From Bacteroidales bacterium (GTDB lineage Bacteria > Bacteroidota > Bacteroidia > Bacteroidales > UBA932): a stretch of 64,000 nucleotides of DNA. The notes under the pieces were generated by a model, which saw nothing but the letters and a program-made list of their open reading frames with translations, was not told the origin of the DNA and did not search any database. Shown one piece after another: positions 36,562-45,130 of the stretch (position 1 is the first letter of the stretch; each line of letters starts with the position of its first letter). Location of the stretch: NCBI GenBank assembly GCA_024693285.1, contig JAILLE010000047.1, forward strand, positions 124,001-188,000, written 5' to 3'. Both the position numbers and the translations under genes were made by a program.

Positions 36562-37541
36562 CGTATACCGGCGGATTTTAATGCCTTGTATATTTTGGAG
36601 ACAATCGCGTAAACGACTTTTCCGGAATTAGCCGCGGCCAGGAGAATCATTTGCTGGCGACGAAGATGTAGATCGCGTCTTTCCTCAGGGTAATATTTTT
36701 GAATCACTTCAAAAACACCCTCTCGCTTTGCCGCGAACTTTTTCGACAATACCCCGTCAGTTCTCAACAACAACCCGATACAGGAGGACATTAAAATACG
36801 GGCGGCAAGGACAGAGCAATCCGGATGAGTCTCACGGACAAACAGATACGCCTCTTCAGCACTGACCACTTGATCGAAAGACTTCTCGCTGACAGGAGAT
36901 GTGGTTATACTGCCTCCACGCTTACAGTAGGCATATAACTTATTGTAATCCACCACTATCCGGTCACAACGGCTGTAAATTCTCATCGTTACCGGATAAT
37001 CTTCGTTTATCCTGCCTTCGGGGTATCTGATTCCGTCAAACAGGCTCCTATGATACAACTTGGTCCAAGCTGAGAACCATATACTTTCGCTCAAGGATTT
37101 CCGTATTACTTCCTGCGAGGAAAGGCATTTTTCCGGCGCGCTGACCTCTGGAAAAGAGGACGGCGAGTCTTTACAAACAAAAGGCTGGCAGAAAGCTAAT
37201 AGAACTCCGTGTTTGGAAATATCTTGATATAATCGGGAATACATCTCAGGATGAATGACATCATCACTATCAACGAAACCTATGTACTCACCATGACAGA
37301 AATCTATCCCGGTATTCCTGGCCGCGGACAAGCCCCCATTCTCTCTATGAATAACCTTTATTCTGTCATCCTCTAGAGCTATTCTATCACAAATCTCTCC
37401 GCACTTGTCCGGAGACCCATCGTCGACTAAGACAATCTCTAGATTTGTATAGGTCTGATTCCTGATGCTATCCACGCATCTCTCCAGCCAAGGCTCCACC
37501 TTGTAGACCGGTACTATCACCGAAAGCAGCGGGAATGCCAT
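36558..37541 (-). CDS. Glycosyltransferase family 2
   Basis: 327 residues. LLSVIVPVYKVEPWLERCVD (5-24), IVLVDDGSPDKCGEICDRIA, HRENGGLSAARNTGIDFCHG and GFVDSDDVIHPEMYSRLYQD (about 89-108). Motifs are close to those of galactosyl- and glucosyltransferases of capsule loci, but specificity is not readable. Cytoplasmic. It starts eight bases after the upstream GT2 stop. Confidence 0.85.
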   Translation of the reverse strand: MAFPLLSVIVPVYKVEPWLERCVDSIRNQTYTNLEIVLVDDGSPDKCGEICDRIALEDDRIKVIHRENGGLSAARNTGIDFCHGEYIGFVDSDDVIHPEMYSRLYQDISKHGVLLAFCQPFVCKDSPSSFPEVSAPEKCLSSQEVIRKSLSESIWFSAWTKLYHRSLFDGIRYPEGRINEDYPVTMRIYSRCDRIVVDYNKLYAYCKRGGSITTSPVSEKSFDQVVSAEEAYLFVRETHPDCSVLAARILMSSCIGLLLRTDGVLSKKFAAKREGVFEVIQKYYPEERRDLHLRRQQMILLAAANSGKVVYAIVSKIYKALKSAGIR

Positions 37542-37549
37542 AAAATCCG

Positions 37550-38332
37550 TTACCTAATCCTTTGTAACCACCTGAAGAACTGGTACATCCACCTAAGAGG
37601 AGCCACTCTTGTAACGAAATCGATATTCTCTGACTTATCTATCAATCTCTCAATATCCTCAACAACGCCTGCTGTCAGTAGTTCTCTTTTAATTTGCCGG
37701 AGCTGCTCTCCTCGCTGTTCCTTAGTGTCTTCACGGGATCCGATTCCATCAGTATCAAAAAATACCACCGGCAGATTGATATGATGGAAACTCGCGCCCG
37801 AAAGATAAAGCTCCAGGAAAAAAGCCCTGTCGGCTGAGATTGTATACTTTACCCGATATGGATGAGCCTTCGCGACAGAGGTTCTGACAAAAGACGCCTG
37901 ATGCCCAAGAGGATTCCGGAACAGATAGGCCAAATCCATTTTGTCAGGATATTGTCTCTTCTCGACGACCTTATCCCCGGACGAGCACCATTGGTCACCA
38001 TAATTCACGTCAGCGAGGGCCGGATCTTGAAATACTTTTTCCAAGACAGCTCGATCTATGAGAGAATCGCCGGAATTCAAGAATTGCACATATTCCCCAG
38101 AAGCTCTCTCAAGCCCCTTGTTCATAGCCTCATAAATGCCCCCGTCCGGCTCACTCACACTCCAGGATATACGATCAGCGTATTCCTTTATGACATCCAC
38201 GCTCCCGTCCGTGGAGCCGCCATCCACGACTATCCACTCGAAATCAGAAAACGTCTGGTCAGTGACACTCTTTGCGGTACGAATCAGGCCATCCCGATTA
38301 TTGAAATTAACTGTTATTATTGATAGCCTCAT
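37550..38332 (-). CDS. Glycosyltransferase family 2, WcaA-like
   Basis: 260 residues, the shortest GT2 here and close to single-domain size. LSIITVNFNNRDGLIRTAKS (3-22), WIVVDGGSTDGSVDVIKEYA, SEPDGGIYEAMNKGLERASG and FLNSGDSLIDRAVLEKVF (about 83-100). The GGIYEAMNKG loop and N-S-G-D metal motif are those of the WcaA/'GT_2_like_d' group of colanic-acid type enzymes. As the first transferase after the exporter genes it may act early, but order in the operon does not prove order of addition. Overlaps the Wzt-like stop by four bases. Confidence 0.85.
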   Translation of the reverse strand: MRLSIITVNFNNRDGLIRTAKSVTDQTFSDFEWIVVDGGSTDGSVDVIKEYADRISWSVSEPDGGIYEAMNKGLERASGEYVQFLNSGDSLIDRAVLEKVFQDPALADVNYGDQWCSSGDKVVEKRQYPDKMDLAYLFRNPLGHQASFVRTSVAKAHPYRVKYTISADRAFFLELYLSGASFHHINLPVVFFDTDGIGSREDTKEQRGEQLRQIKRELLTAGVVEDIERLIDKSENIDFVTRVAPLRWMYQFFRWLQRIR

Positions 38333-39627
38333 AAATACTCGACTACACCAGGATAATCGTCTTCCGACTCCAAACCGATAAGACCTTCTTTAGAGAGATA
38401 TAGAGAATTTCCGAACTGGTCATAAAAACCTTCCACGTGGATAGTCAAACAATTCGGTGCTAGTAAATAATCTTGTATCATTGGCTGGTTGAAACTCAAG
38501 TCCACAAGATAGTCACCATTAGCAATGTACTTAGGAAGTCGGATGCGTTTCCTGAAAATGAACTCCCCTGGATGAATGTCGAAATATTGACCTTTATATC
38601 GTCCCTCAACAAGCGAAGCCATCGGAGTCCCATCCATCTTTTTGATAATCATCCTGATTTCACTTTTAAGGTGCTCATGTGTCACTCCGTGAATCATCAC
38701 ATCCAACTCTCTCTGACCTGGCCTAAGGGAAGTCCTTCCGTTTGAAGATCCATTAATTTGTATATCAATAATTTCCAAATAGGATCTTTTGAACGATACG
38801 CAATCTGTTATTGGTTTAGCGTCATCAATGGGAGCATCATTTAAATAATACTGTACAGCTTCTTCAGTCTCTCCATCGAATGAGACTTCTCCGTTATCCA
38901 GAACCACTCCCCTATGGCACAAACTGCGGATAGCTGCCATATTGTGGCTGACGAACAAGACTGTCCGCCCCTCACCTTTGGAAACATCTTGCATCTTCCC
39001 GATGGCTTTCTTTTGGAATTCAGCATCTCCTACCGCCAGAACCTCGTCAACCACAAGTATTTCCGGATCAAGAAACGCGGCAACGGCGAAACCGAGACGG
39101 ACGGTCATACCACTTGAATAACGTTTGACTGGAGTGTCGATGTAACGCTCAACTCCAGCGAATTCAACTATGTCATCCAACTTGCGGTTGATCTCCGCCC
39201 GAGTCATTCCGAGAATCGATCCGTTCATGTAGATATTCTCTCGACCTGTCAGCTCTCCATGAAACCCGGTGCCAACCTCTAGCAAGGATGCTATCCTGCC
39301 TCTTGCCCGGATTGTTCCGGTGGTCGGAGAAGTCACTCTCGACAGAAGCTTGAGCAAAGTGGACTTCCCGGCGCCATTCTTTCCGATAATTCCCACAACC
39401 TCTCCTTCCTTGACATCAAAAGTGATGTCTTTCAACGCCCATACATAATCTGAGTTGCCCTTATGAGCCCTGTCGTTGACCTCACCAACCCTCAGGTAAG
39501 GGTCCTCGTGATGAAGCACCTTCGTCTGCCACCACCGGTTCAGGTCGTGTGACAAGGTACCTGTGCCCACGAGCCCGAGCCTATAGAGCTTTCCGACATG
39601 ATCGAATTGTATCGAAATGTCACTCAT
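38329..39627 (-). CDS. Polysaccharide ABC exporter ATP-binding protein (Wzt-like)
   Basis: 432 residues. The ABC domain (about 1-250) has Walker A GIIGKNGAGKSTLLKLLSRV (about 79-98), the signature YSSGMTVRLGFAVAA, Walker B EILVVDEVLAVGDAEFQKKA and switch His (VSHNMAAIRSL). After it comes a separate beta-rich domain (about 270-432) like the Wzt C-terminal domain, which in O-antigen exporters reads the terminal modification of the finished chain. It should energise export of lipid-linked polysaccharide across the inner membrane together with the next upstream gene. Four-base overlaps on both sides. Confidence 0.9.
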   Translation of the reverse strand: MSDISIQFDHVGKLYRLGLVGTGTLSHDLNRWWQTKVLHHEDPYLRVGEVNDRAHKGNSDYVWALKDITFDVKEGEVVGIIGKNGAGKSTLLKLLSRVTSPTTGTIRARGRIASLLEVGTGFHGELTGRENIYMNGSILGMTRAEINRKLDDIVEFAGVERYIDTPVKRYSSGMTVRLGFAVAAFLDPEILVVDEVLAVGDAEFQKKAIGKMQDVSKGEGRTVLFVSHNMAAIRSLCHRGVVLDNGEVSFDGETEEAVQYYLNDAPIDDAKPITDCVSFKRSYLEIIDIQINGSSNGRTSLRPGQRELDVMIHGVTHEHLKSEIRMIIKKMDGTPMASLVEGRYKGQYFDIHPGEFIFRKRIRLPKYIANGDYLVDLSFNQPMIQDYLLAPNCLTIHVEGFYDQFGNSLYLSKEGLIGLESEDDYPGVVEYL

Positions 39628-40469
39628 ACCGTATCCATGAAATTACGCTCGACCCGGTTGAAAATGATGATAGAAAAGAACAGTGCGACAAGCATAAAGA
39701 CCGTGCTATATAAAAGACCTCCCCAAGAAAGGGATCCACAACCTAAGAAACCGTACTTGAACGCCTCGAATATTGGAGTCAAAGGATTCAATTCCAGGGC
39801 CCAACGATACTTGTCCCCAGCCGCGCTCAAAGGATAGATAATAGGCGTGGCATACATGAACAGCTGGAGTCCGAAACTCACCAGATATTTCAGGTCGCGA
39901 TACTTCGATGTCAAGGATGATATTATCAAGCCCCAGGAGAGGGCATGGAAGGCCAAAAGAAAAACCAGGAGCGGAAACAGGAAAGCCGCGGCGTTCAAAG
40001 ACAAATGGGTGCCTGTAGCGACAAAGTAGATATATACCGCCACGAAAAGCAGCAGCTGGATCAACATTTTCACAAGGTTCGATGTCAATGATGCCAGCGG
40101 GACAACCAACCGCGGGAAATATACCTTACCGAATATCCCCGCATTAGCGGTGAATGTGTTTGAGGCCCCATTGAAACATTCACTGAAATAGTTCCACAGC
40201 ATGATACCGGAGAGGTAAAACAGAGGCTGTGGGGCACCATCGGTGGAAATGCCGGCCAACCCGCCGAACACGAACATATACATAATGGTCGTGAAAGCAG
40301 GTTGGATGAAGAACCACAGAGGGCCGAGAATAGTCTGCTTATAGACCGTGACGATGTCGCGCTTGACGTACATATACCACAAATCGCGATACCGCCAGAT
40401 CCCTTTCAAGTCAACATCAAGTAGACGTTTCTCGGGTTTTATGACAAGGGTCCAGTCTTTAGACATCAC
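39624..40469 (-). CDS. Polysaccharide ABC exporter permease (Wzm-like)
   Basis: 281 residues, ABC-2 type membrane protein. After a cytoplasmic N-terminus (KGIWRYRDLWYMYVKRDIVT) there are about six helices, including GPLWFFIQPAFTTIMYMFVF, LLLFVAVYIYFVATG, FLFPLLVFLLAFHALSWGLI and LYSTVFMLVALFFSIIIF. The conserved LWNYFSECFNGASNTF patch fits the family. It pairs with the Wzt-like ATPase to move undecaprenyl-linked polymer to the periplasmic side. It starts directly after the Wzc-like stop with no spacing. Confidence 0.9.
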   Translation of the reverse strand: MMSKDWTLVIKPEKRLLDVDLKGIWRYRDLWYMYVKRDIVTVYKQTILGPLWFFIQPAFTTIMYMFVFGGLAGISTDGAPQPLFYLSGIMLWNYFSECFNGASNTFTANAGIFGKVYFPRLVVPLASLTSNLVKMLIQLLLFVAVYIYFVATGTHLSLNAAAFLFPLLVFLLAFHALSWGLIISSLTSKYRDLKYLVSFGLQLFMYATPIIYPLSAAGDKYRWALELNPLTPIFEAFKYGFLGCGSLSWGGLLYSTVFMLVALFFSIIIFNRVERNFMDTV

Positions 40470-42899
40470 TTAGCTCTCTTTCACATCATTGCCGTAAGCG
40501 GTCTTTCCATAAACCGCCTTGCCGTAGCCGTAACCATAGCCCCGGCCGTATCCGTATTTATGATAACCATAGCGGCTGTACCCAGCCTCTCCAGTCGTTC
40601 CGTTAAGGATGACAGAAAGGTTCTTATACCGTTTTTCCTGATACCACTGTTCAATTTCAGGGAGGAATGTGCGTTCCATCAGTTTTGCCCTGATGACAAA
40701 GAGAGTCTGGTCCACGAAACGATTGACTATAGAGGCGTCAGCCACAATCTCCACAGGAGGGCAATCTACAAACACATAATCGTATTCCTCCTTAACAGAG
40801 TTCATAAGATGTTCAAAATGGGAGGTATACAAGAGTTCACTAGGATTCGGGGGAAGCTTACCGCAAGGAAGTATGTCAATACTCCCGAGTTGGACAATTA
40901 GATTATGGTAATCATCCTCCTTGCCACTCAAATAAGTCGAGATGCCTCTATGAGGAGACTCGACATATTCTGAGAGGGAAGCTTTGCGGAGATCCAAGTC
41001 AATAGCCAGCACTTTCTTTCCCTTGAGCCCAACAGCCGTGGCAAGGTTCGCGGTAATGAAAGTCTTTCCAGAACCTGGATTCAGCGAGGTGAGCATCACA
41101 ATTTTATGAGTCGAATCATACCCGAGCATAAACTCAAGATTTGACCTTGCGACGCGGAACGCCTCGTTTGTCATATCCCTATTTTTATCCGCCACTAGAA
41201 CCTCAGGGATGGTGGTCTTATTGTCTTTGCCCTTCTTTTTCTTCTTGCCTTTAAAACGTACCAAAGGAATCTCACCAGCGAAAGGAGCGGTCAGAACTTT
41301 TAAATCCTCGCGGCCTTGTACAGTAGATTTCATAACTTCCTTAAGAAGCAGTATCGCGGCAGGAATAGCCAATCCAATCAGCAACGCCATCAGATATATG
41401 TTTCTAGGAACAGGCGAAATGGGCCCTCCTCCACCGTAAGGAGGCTCGATAAGTTGGGTATTGTAAGCCGTAAATGCCTGAGACAGTTCATTCTCCTCCC
41501 TCTTCTGCAGCAAGAACATATAAAGTTGCTCCTTGACTCTCTGAAGTCTCTCCACAGAAAGAAGATGTTTTGCCTGCGAAGGATTAGCCGCAACCTTACT
41601 ATAAGCCTGGCTCCTGGTTGCGCGAAGGCCGGAAAGAGTGTTCTGCATAACCGCCAGTTCGCTGTTCATCGATATCAGCAAGGTCTCGCGCATGGATCGG
41701 ATCTGCCTGTCATACTCCATAATACGGGGATTCTGCAAGGATGAGTGCGCAAGGTGATTGTTTCTCTCCATCAAGGTAGCGTTGTATGTGGTAATACCTC
41801 GCTCGACAATGCCGCTATTCATTCCAGATGTGTAAGGGATTTGGGAGAACATGTTGCTCTCATCCATCACGAAATCCCTGATTGAACGCAGAAGACGCAT
41901 GGTGTTCTCAAGTGAGAGAGCCTGCCGCTCAGCTTCTGTGGCTTCCGAAAGAGCCATTCCACCAGCCTGATTCACATCAAGGATCAGATGTTCGGACTTG
42001 TAGCTCGCTATCCCTTGGTCCACATCGCTAAGTTCGTGCTCTATAACTCCCAGACGATCTTTGATAAACTCATTGGCACTGACGATTCTTCTGTTCCGAT
42101 CCATCATCCAATTCTCGTTATAGACCGAAACAAGTGTACTCAACACATCTTCCGCCCTCTGTGGAGAAACATCATTATAGCTGATATCGATTATAGTCGC
42201 CGCTTCACTGCGCAGTCGCGCGTTGATACGGCCTCTAACCCTCGAGATAGCAGAACCAAGAGGCAATCTCTCAACGTCAAGACCGCTCTCTGTCCCTGCC
42301 TTATAATAAACGGACGGAATAACGGTAACAAGACCGGCGGGAGACTGGACAGTATCTCCTAGATGCATCTTGATAGCGCCTTCAGAGACAACTCCTCCGC
42401 GGCGCATCGCGCTCAAAACGACAGTACTGTCCTTCGCCAGATCCAAATGCAGACCGGCAGACTCGTTGTCGTTAAGATCCAAGAACTTGACATTGAATGG
42501 AAGACTCAATCCATAAATGGTTTTCTTGTAAAAAGTGCCTGGCAAAAGATAATCCACATCAAGATTGAGCCGCCTGACAACCTCTGTCGCCACAACACTC
42601 GTTCTCATCATAAGGATCTCATTGTCCAGATTAGATGGTGTCTGCGTGATTCCCAATTCCCGAAGTGTCCTGTCGCCACTATTCGCATCGGTCTTAATCA
42701 AAATGGAGGCTGTACGTGAATACACCGGAGGAGTTTTCTGTATTTTGAGCCATGCGACACCGAGAGCGACTCCAAGCGATAAGATAAACCAGTACCAATT
42801 GCGGAGCAAAATGGCTAGGATTTTCTTCACGGACATCAGCCCGGATGACGAGCCCGCCACCTGCCTTGTCTGATTGTTGTAAGTAGGAGTTCTTTCCAT
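40470..42899 (-). CDS. Polysaccharide co-polymerase / tyrosine autokinase (Wzc-like)
   Basis: 809 residues. A Wzz-type domain spans two membrane helices, about 33-50 (WYWFILSLGVALGVAWL) and about 495-515 (YLMALLIGLAIPAAILLL), with a long helical periplasmic part between. The cytoplasmic BY-kinase has Walker A LTSLNPGSGKTFITANLA (about 600-617), Walker A' VLAIDLDLRKASL (about 628) and Walker B YVFVDCPP (about 710). The tail (about 768-802) carries ten tyrosines, the expected autophosphorylation cluster. In known systems this protein sets chain length with Wza and Wzy; here it is joined to ABC exporter genes, which is unusual. Confidence 0.9.
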   Translation of the reverse strand: MERTPTYNNQTRQVAGSSSGLMSVKKILAILLRNWYWFILSLGVALGVAWLKIQKTPPVYSRTASILIKTDANSGDRTLRELGITQTPSNLDNEILMMRTSVVATEVVRRLNLDVDYLLPGTFYKKTIYGLSLPFNVKFLDLNDNESAGLHLDLAKDSTVVLSAMRRGGVVSEGAIKMHLGDTVQSPAGLVTVIPSVYYKAGTESGLDVERLPLGSAISRVRGRINARLRSEAATIIDISYNDVSPQRAEDVLSTLVSVYNENWMMDRNRRIVSANEFIKDRLGVIEHELSDVDQGIASYKSEHLILDVNQAGGMALSEATEAERQALSLENTMRLLRSIRDFVMDESNMFSQIPYTSGMNSGIVERGITTYNATLMERNNHLAHSSLQNPRIMEYDRQIRSMRETLLISMNSELAVMQNTLSGLRATRSQAYSKVAANPSQAKHLLSVERLQRVKEQLYMFLLQKREENELSQAFTAYNTQLIEPPYGGGGPISPVPRNIYLMALLIGLAIPAAILLLKEVMKSTVQGREDLKVLTAPFAGEIPLVRFKGKKKKKGKDNKTTIPEVLVADKNRDMTNEAFRVARSNLEFMLGYDSTHKIVMLTSLNPGSGKTFITANLATAVGLKGKKVLAIDLDLRKASLSEYVESPHRGISTYLSGKEDDYHNLIVQLGSIDILPCGKLPPNPSELLYTSHFEHLMNSVKEEYDYVFVDCPPVEIVADASIVNRFVDQTLFVIRAKLMERTFLPEIEQWYQEKRYKNLSVILNGTTGEAGYSRYGYHKYGYGRGYGYGYGKAVYGKTAYGNDVKES

Positions 42900-42906
42900 T
42901 ATGGGA

Positions 42907-43758
42907 TCAGTTTGTTGTTTTTGATGTCTCGTTGGTTATGAATGTCCTGATGAACAAGTAGAATGTAATCACGCTTGTGATTGTGGACATCCAGAAAGTG
43001 GGGTTCCTTGTTTGGTTGGCCATCAAAGTGGACTGGTTAGCCCTCAATGCCGTAGGTTCCACATAGATCATATCATTCTGCTGAAGGTAATAAACCGGAG
43101 AATTGTAAACACTCTGGGGATCTGTGAGATTAACATAATAAGGCGTCTGCGTCCCATTCTCGGTCCGAAGTACCATCACGTTATCTCGACGTCCACTGAT
43201 AGTCAAATCACCTGCCAAAGAAATTGCCTCCATAAGAGTAACATTATCTCTAGGGATGGTAATTCTTCCAGTATGGCCGATTTCTCCAAGCGCATAGAAA
43301 GAAAGATCAAAATATTCAACCAGGACAGTAGGATCAGCGAGCATTTCACCTGAAAGCAACCTATATTTGATCAAGTCAGCCACTTCGAGACGCGTTTTCC
43401 CACCGACTTTGATTCGTCCTAAAACAGGCATCTCAATTTCCCCGTTCTCATCGACAGTATACGGATGATTGCCTCCTCGTCCGGAAATATTGTTACCGCT
43501 GGTGTAAGAGTTTGATCCATAAACACCACCTTCCCAAAGATTGAAATCGCTGGCCAATTCCCTGTCATGACTGAATACAAAAACCTGAAGCCTGTCTCCA
43601 GGTTTCAGAGTCAAGTCTCTTGTCTCTTGCAATTGGACGGGAGTCTCGGCAGGCAAATCTCTCAAATAGGCAATCTTCGAGACTGTGCTGCAACCGACGG
43701 CGAGAACTGCCAACATAAGTGACAGTACTAGCCTTGAAAGATTAGTTATCTTTTCCAT
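42907..43758 (-). CDS. Polysaccharide export outer-membrane protein (Wza-like)
   Basis: 283 residues. A lipoprotein signal ends LAVLAVGCSTV (Cys at about 23). The export domain begins LKPGDRLQVFVFSHDRELA (about 51-69) and continues into YTVDENGEIEMPVLGRIKVG, followed by an SLBB-like region (about 150-245; YALGEIGHTGRITIP, NVTLMEAISLAGDL). A C-terminal hydrophobic helix (TSVITFYLFIRTF) would cross a membrane. It should form the periplasm/outer-membrane conduit together with the Wzc-like protein, seven bases downstream. First gene of the 36-kb operon; its leader is about 190 bases. Confidence 0.9.
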   Translation of the reverse strand: MEKITNLSRLVLSLMLAVLAVGCSTVSKIAYLRDLPAETPVQLQETRDLTLKPGDRLQVFVFSHDRELASDFNLWEGGVYGSNSYTSGNNISGRGGNHPYTVDENGEIEMPVLGRIKVGGKTRLEVADLIKYRLLSGEMLADPTVLVEYFDLSFYALGEIGHTGRITIPRDNVTLMEAISLAGDLTISGRRDNVMVLRTENGTQTPYYVNLTDPQSVYNSPVYYLQQNDMIYVEPTALRANQSTLMANQTRNPTFWMSTITSVITFYLFIRTFITNETSKTTN

Positions 43759-43953
43759 AAATGGTTGAATTTATATTTTACTTAACATTTTTACATATCC
43801 TAACTACCTGGCGATCAATAAAATACATGATCGCTAGGCTACACCGCAAGACGCCGGGCTTTTTTTACGACTCGACTTCAGGCATCCTCCAATCCAAGAG
43901 TAAAGCCTGCCTACAGCCTTGGCGACAGCAAATTCTACCGCCAATATAACTTA
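43759..43953 (-). promoter_or_regulatory. Long untranslated leader of the polysaccharide operon with stem-loops
   Basis: About 190 bases lie between the predicted promoter and the ATG at 43758, with no open frame of note. On the minus strand the leader holds a 6-base repeat (43919-43924 with 43939-43944) and a stronger 10-base inverted repeat with one mismatch (43807-43816 with 43829-43838, 12-base loop). Bacteroides capsule operons often have leaders controlled by NusG-like UpxY antiterminators; no such gene is in this window, so that control is only a possibility. Confidence 0.4.
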
Positions 43954-43984
43954 CAAATTTAACAAAAAACTCGGAACAAGTCAA
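43954..43984 (-). promoter_or_regulatory. Promoter of the polysaccharide operon
   Basis: On the minus strand TTG (43982-43984) is followed after 20 bases by TAAATTTG (43954-43961), an exact fit to the Bacteroidetes consensus. It lies in the gap between the HprK-like gene and the Wza-like gene. No other comparably good promoter was found in the operon's short intergenic gaps. Confidence 0.6.
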
Positions 43985-44004
43985 TAAGATGACTGATTAT
44001 TAAG

Positions 44005-45120
44005 TCATAACGATGACACCAGTCCCATGAGACAGCAAGAGTTAGCTTCCAGATCTGTGGTAAGAGTAATTTTATAAAAAGGCATATCCCTGACCATACC
44101 GAGTATCTTGAGGATAGTCTTGGCGTCCTGTTGTTCTCTCTTCAAGCCGGAACTCCACATTTGGAAAATTGTTGAATGGGCAATGTGTGTTATGGCCCGG
44201 TTCTTTTCCGAGCCGGAAATCAGTTCTACGCTTGGCTCTGAAGTTGAAGGATTAATCTCCGGAAAGACACACGCCCGAATCGGATAATCCCGACGCAACC
44301 TATCCGAATATGCAGACATGTCAAAAACATACTTCCCTTTAAAATGACTGATCCCGACAAAACGAGATTTATCCATCTTTTCGTACAAAGCGTTGTACAT
44401 CCTTGGTGACAAGGTGATAATTGAATAGATTGGGGATGCCCTCAACTCCCCTTCAGGATTGGCCTGAGACAGAATAAGATAGTCTTCTGAAACATATTCC
44501 ATCCCGTCAAGCATGGAAGTCACAGCCAAAGTCGACTTTCCCATATTCCCCCTCGCGCACATCAGAATACCATGCCCCTCGGCTCCGATACAAGCTCCAT
44601 GGACAAGACAAGTCGAAGGTTCAGAGTTGAGGATACGGAAAAGCATCTGGACAAAAACATGACCCTCATTTATCCAATCCTCAGGCCTATAACTCCTTGT
44701 GACATAATAATATGAATTTACATCCCGAAGATGGACGGTCTGATCGTCCCTATTGAATTGCGCCGTTGGGTAGAGCACGCCGTCTTTCCCGTTTTCAGGA
44801 CTAATGCAGACCACCTCGAACCTGGCATCCTCCCTATGAACGAATGGCAAACCCATCGCATCATGGAAGAAATCCTTGGGAGAATCATATTTGAGAAGAG
44901 TTATTGTGGCGTCCGGAGAGGCTGTCGGAGAGGTTATCACCCAACCGAGTTCCCTTCGTATCATATTCCAAGCCTCAGGATCGGCGACAACCAGGCGAAC
45001 TGTCTTGACGCCTCCCAGGTTAAGATAACAATCTTCAGCAACAGATAGTTCCTTCTCAAAATGAGATTCCAGATGGCTAACTGCCTCTTTCCAACGTTCT
45101 TCTGTCAAAAAACCGTTCAT
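44005..45120 (-). CDS. HPr-kinase-like P-loop protein
   Basis: 371 residues from ATG 45120 (MNGFLTEERW), 10 bases after the threonine aldolase stop; an in-frame ATG at 45159 would overlap that gene by 29 bases. The C-terminal domain resembles HPr kinase/PEP carboxykinase-type P-loop proteins: CLVHGACIGAEGHGILMCAR then GNMGKSTLAV (about 177-206), with EYVSEDYLIL after it. The N-terminal part (about 1-165) is unrecognised. Relatives in Bacteria are often annotated as 'HprK-related' with unknown substrates. A direct link to the polysaccharide operon downstream is not shown. Confidence 0.6.
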   Translation of the reverse strand: MNGFLTEERWKEAVSHLESHFEKELSVAEDCYLNLGGVKTVRLVVADPEAWNMIRRELGWVITSPTASPDATITLLKYDSPKDFFHDAMGLPFVHREDARFEVVCISPENGKDGVLYPTAQFNRDDQTVHLRDVNSYYYVTRSYRPEDWINEGHVFVQMLFRILNSEPSTCLVHGACIGAEGHGILMCARGNMGKSTLAVTSMLDGMEYVSEDYLILSQANPEGELRASPIYSIITLSPRMYNALYEKMDKSRFVGISHFKGKYVFDMSAYSDRLRRDYPIRACVFPEINPSTSEPSVELISGSEKNRAITHIAHSTIFQMWSSGLKREQQDAKTILKILGMVRDMPFYKITLTTDLEANSCCLMGLVSSL

Positions 45121-45130
45121 AACTAACGTA

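Noticed and set aside
40500..40590. DNA repeat in the 3' end of the Wzc-like gene
   Set aside because: It encodes the Tyr/Gly tail expected for this protein and is not an independent repeat element.
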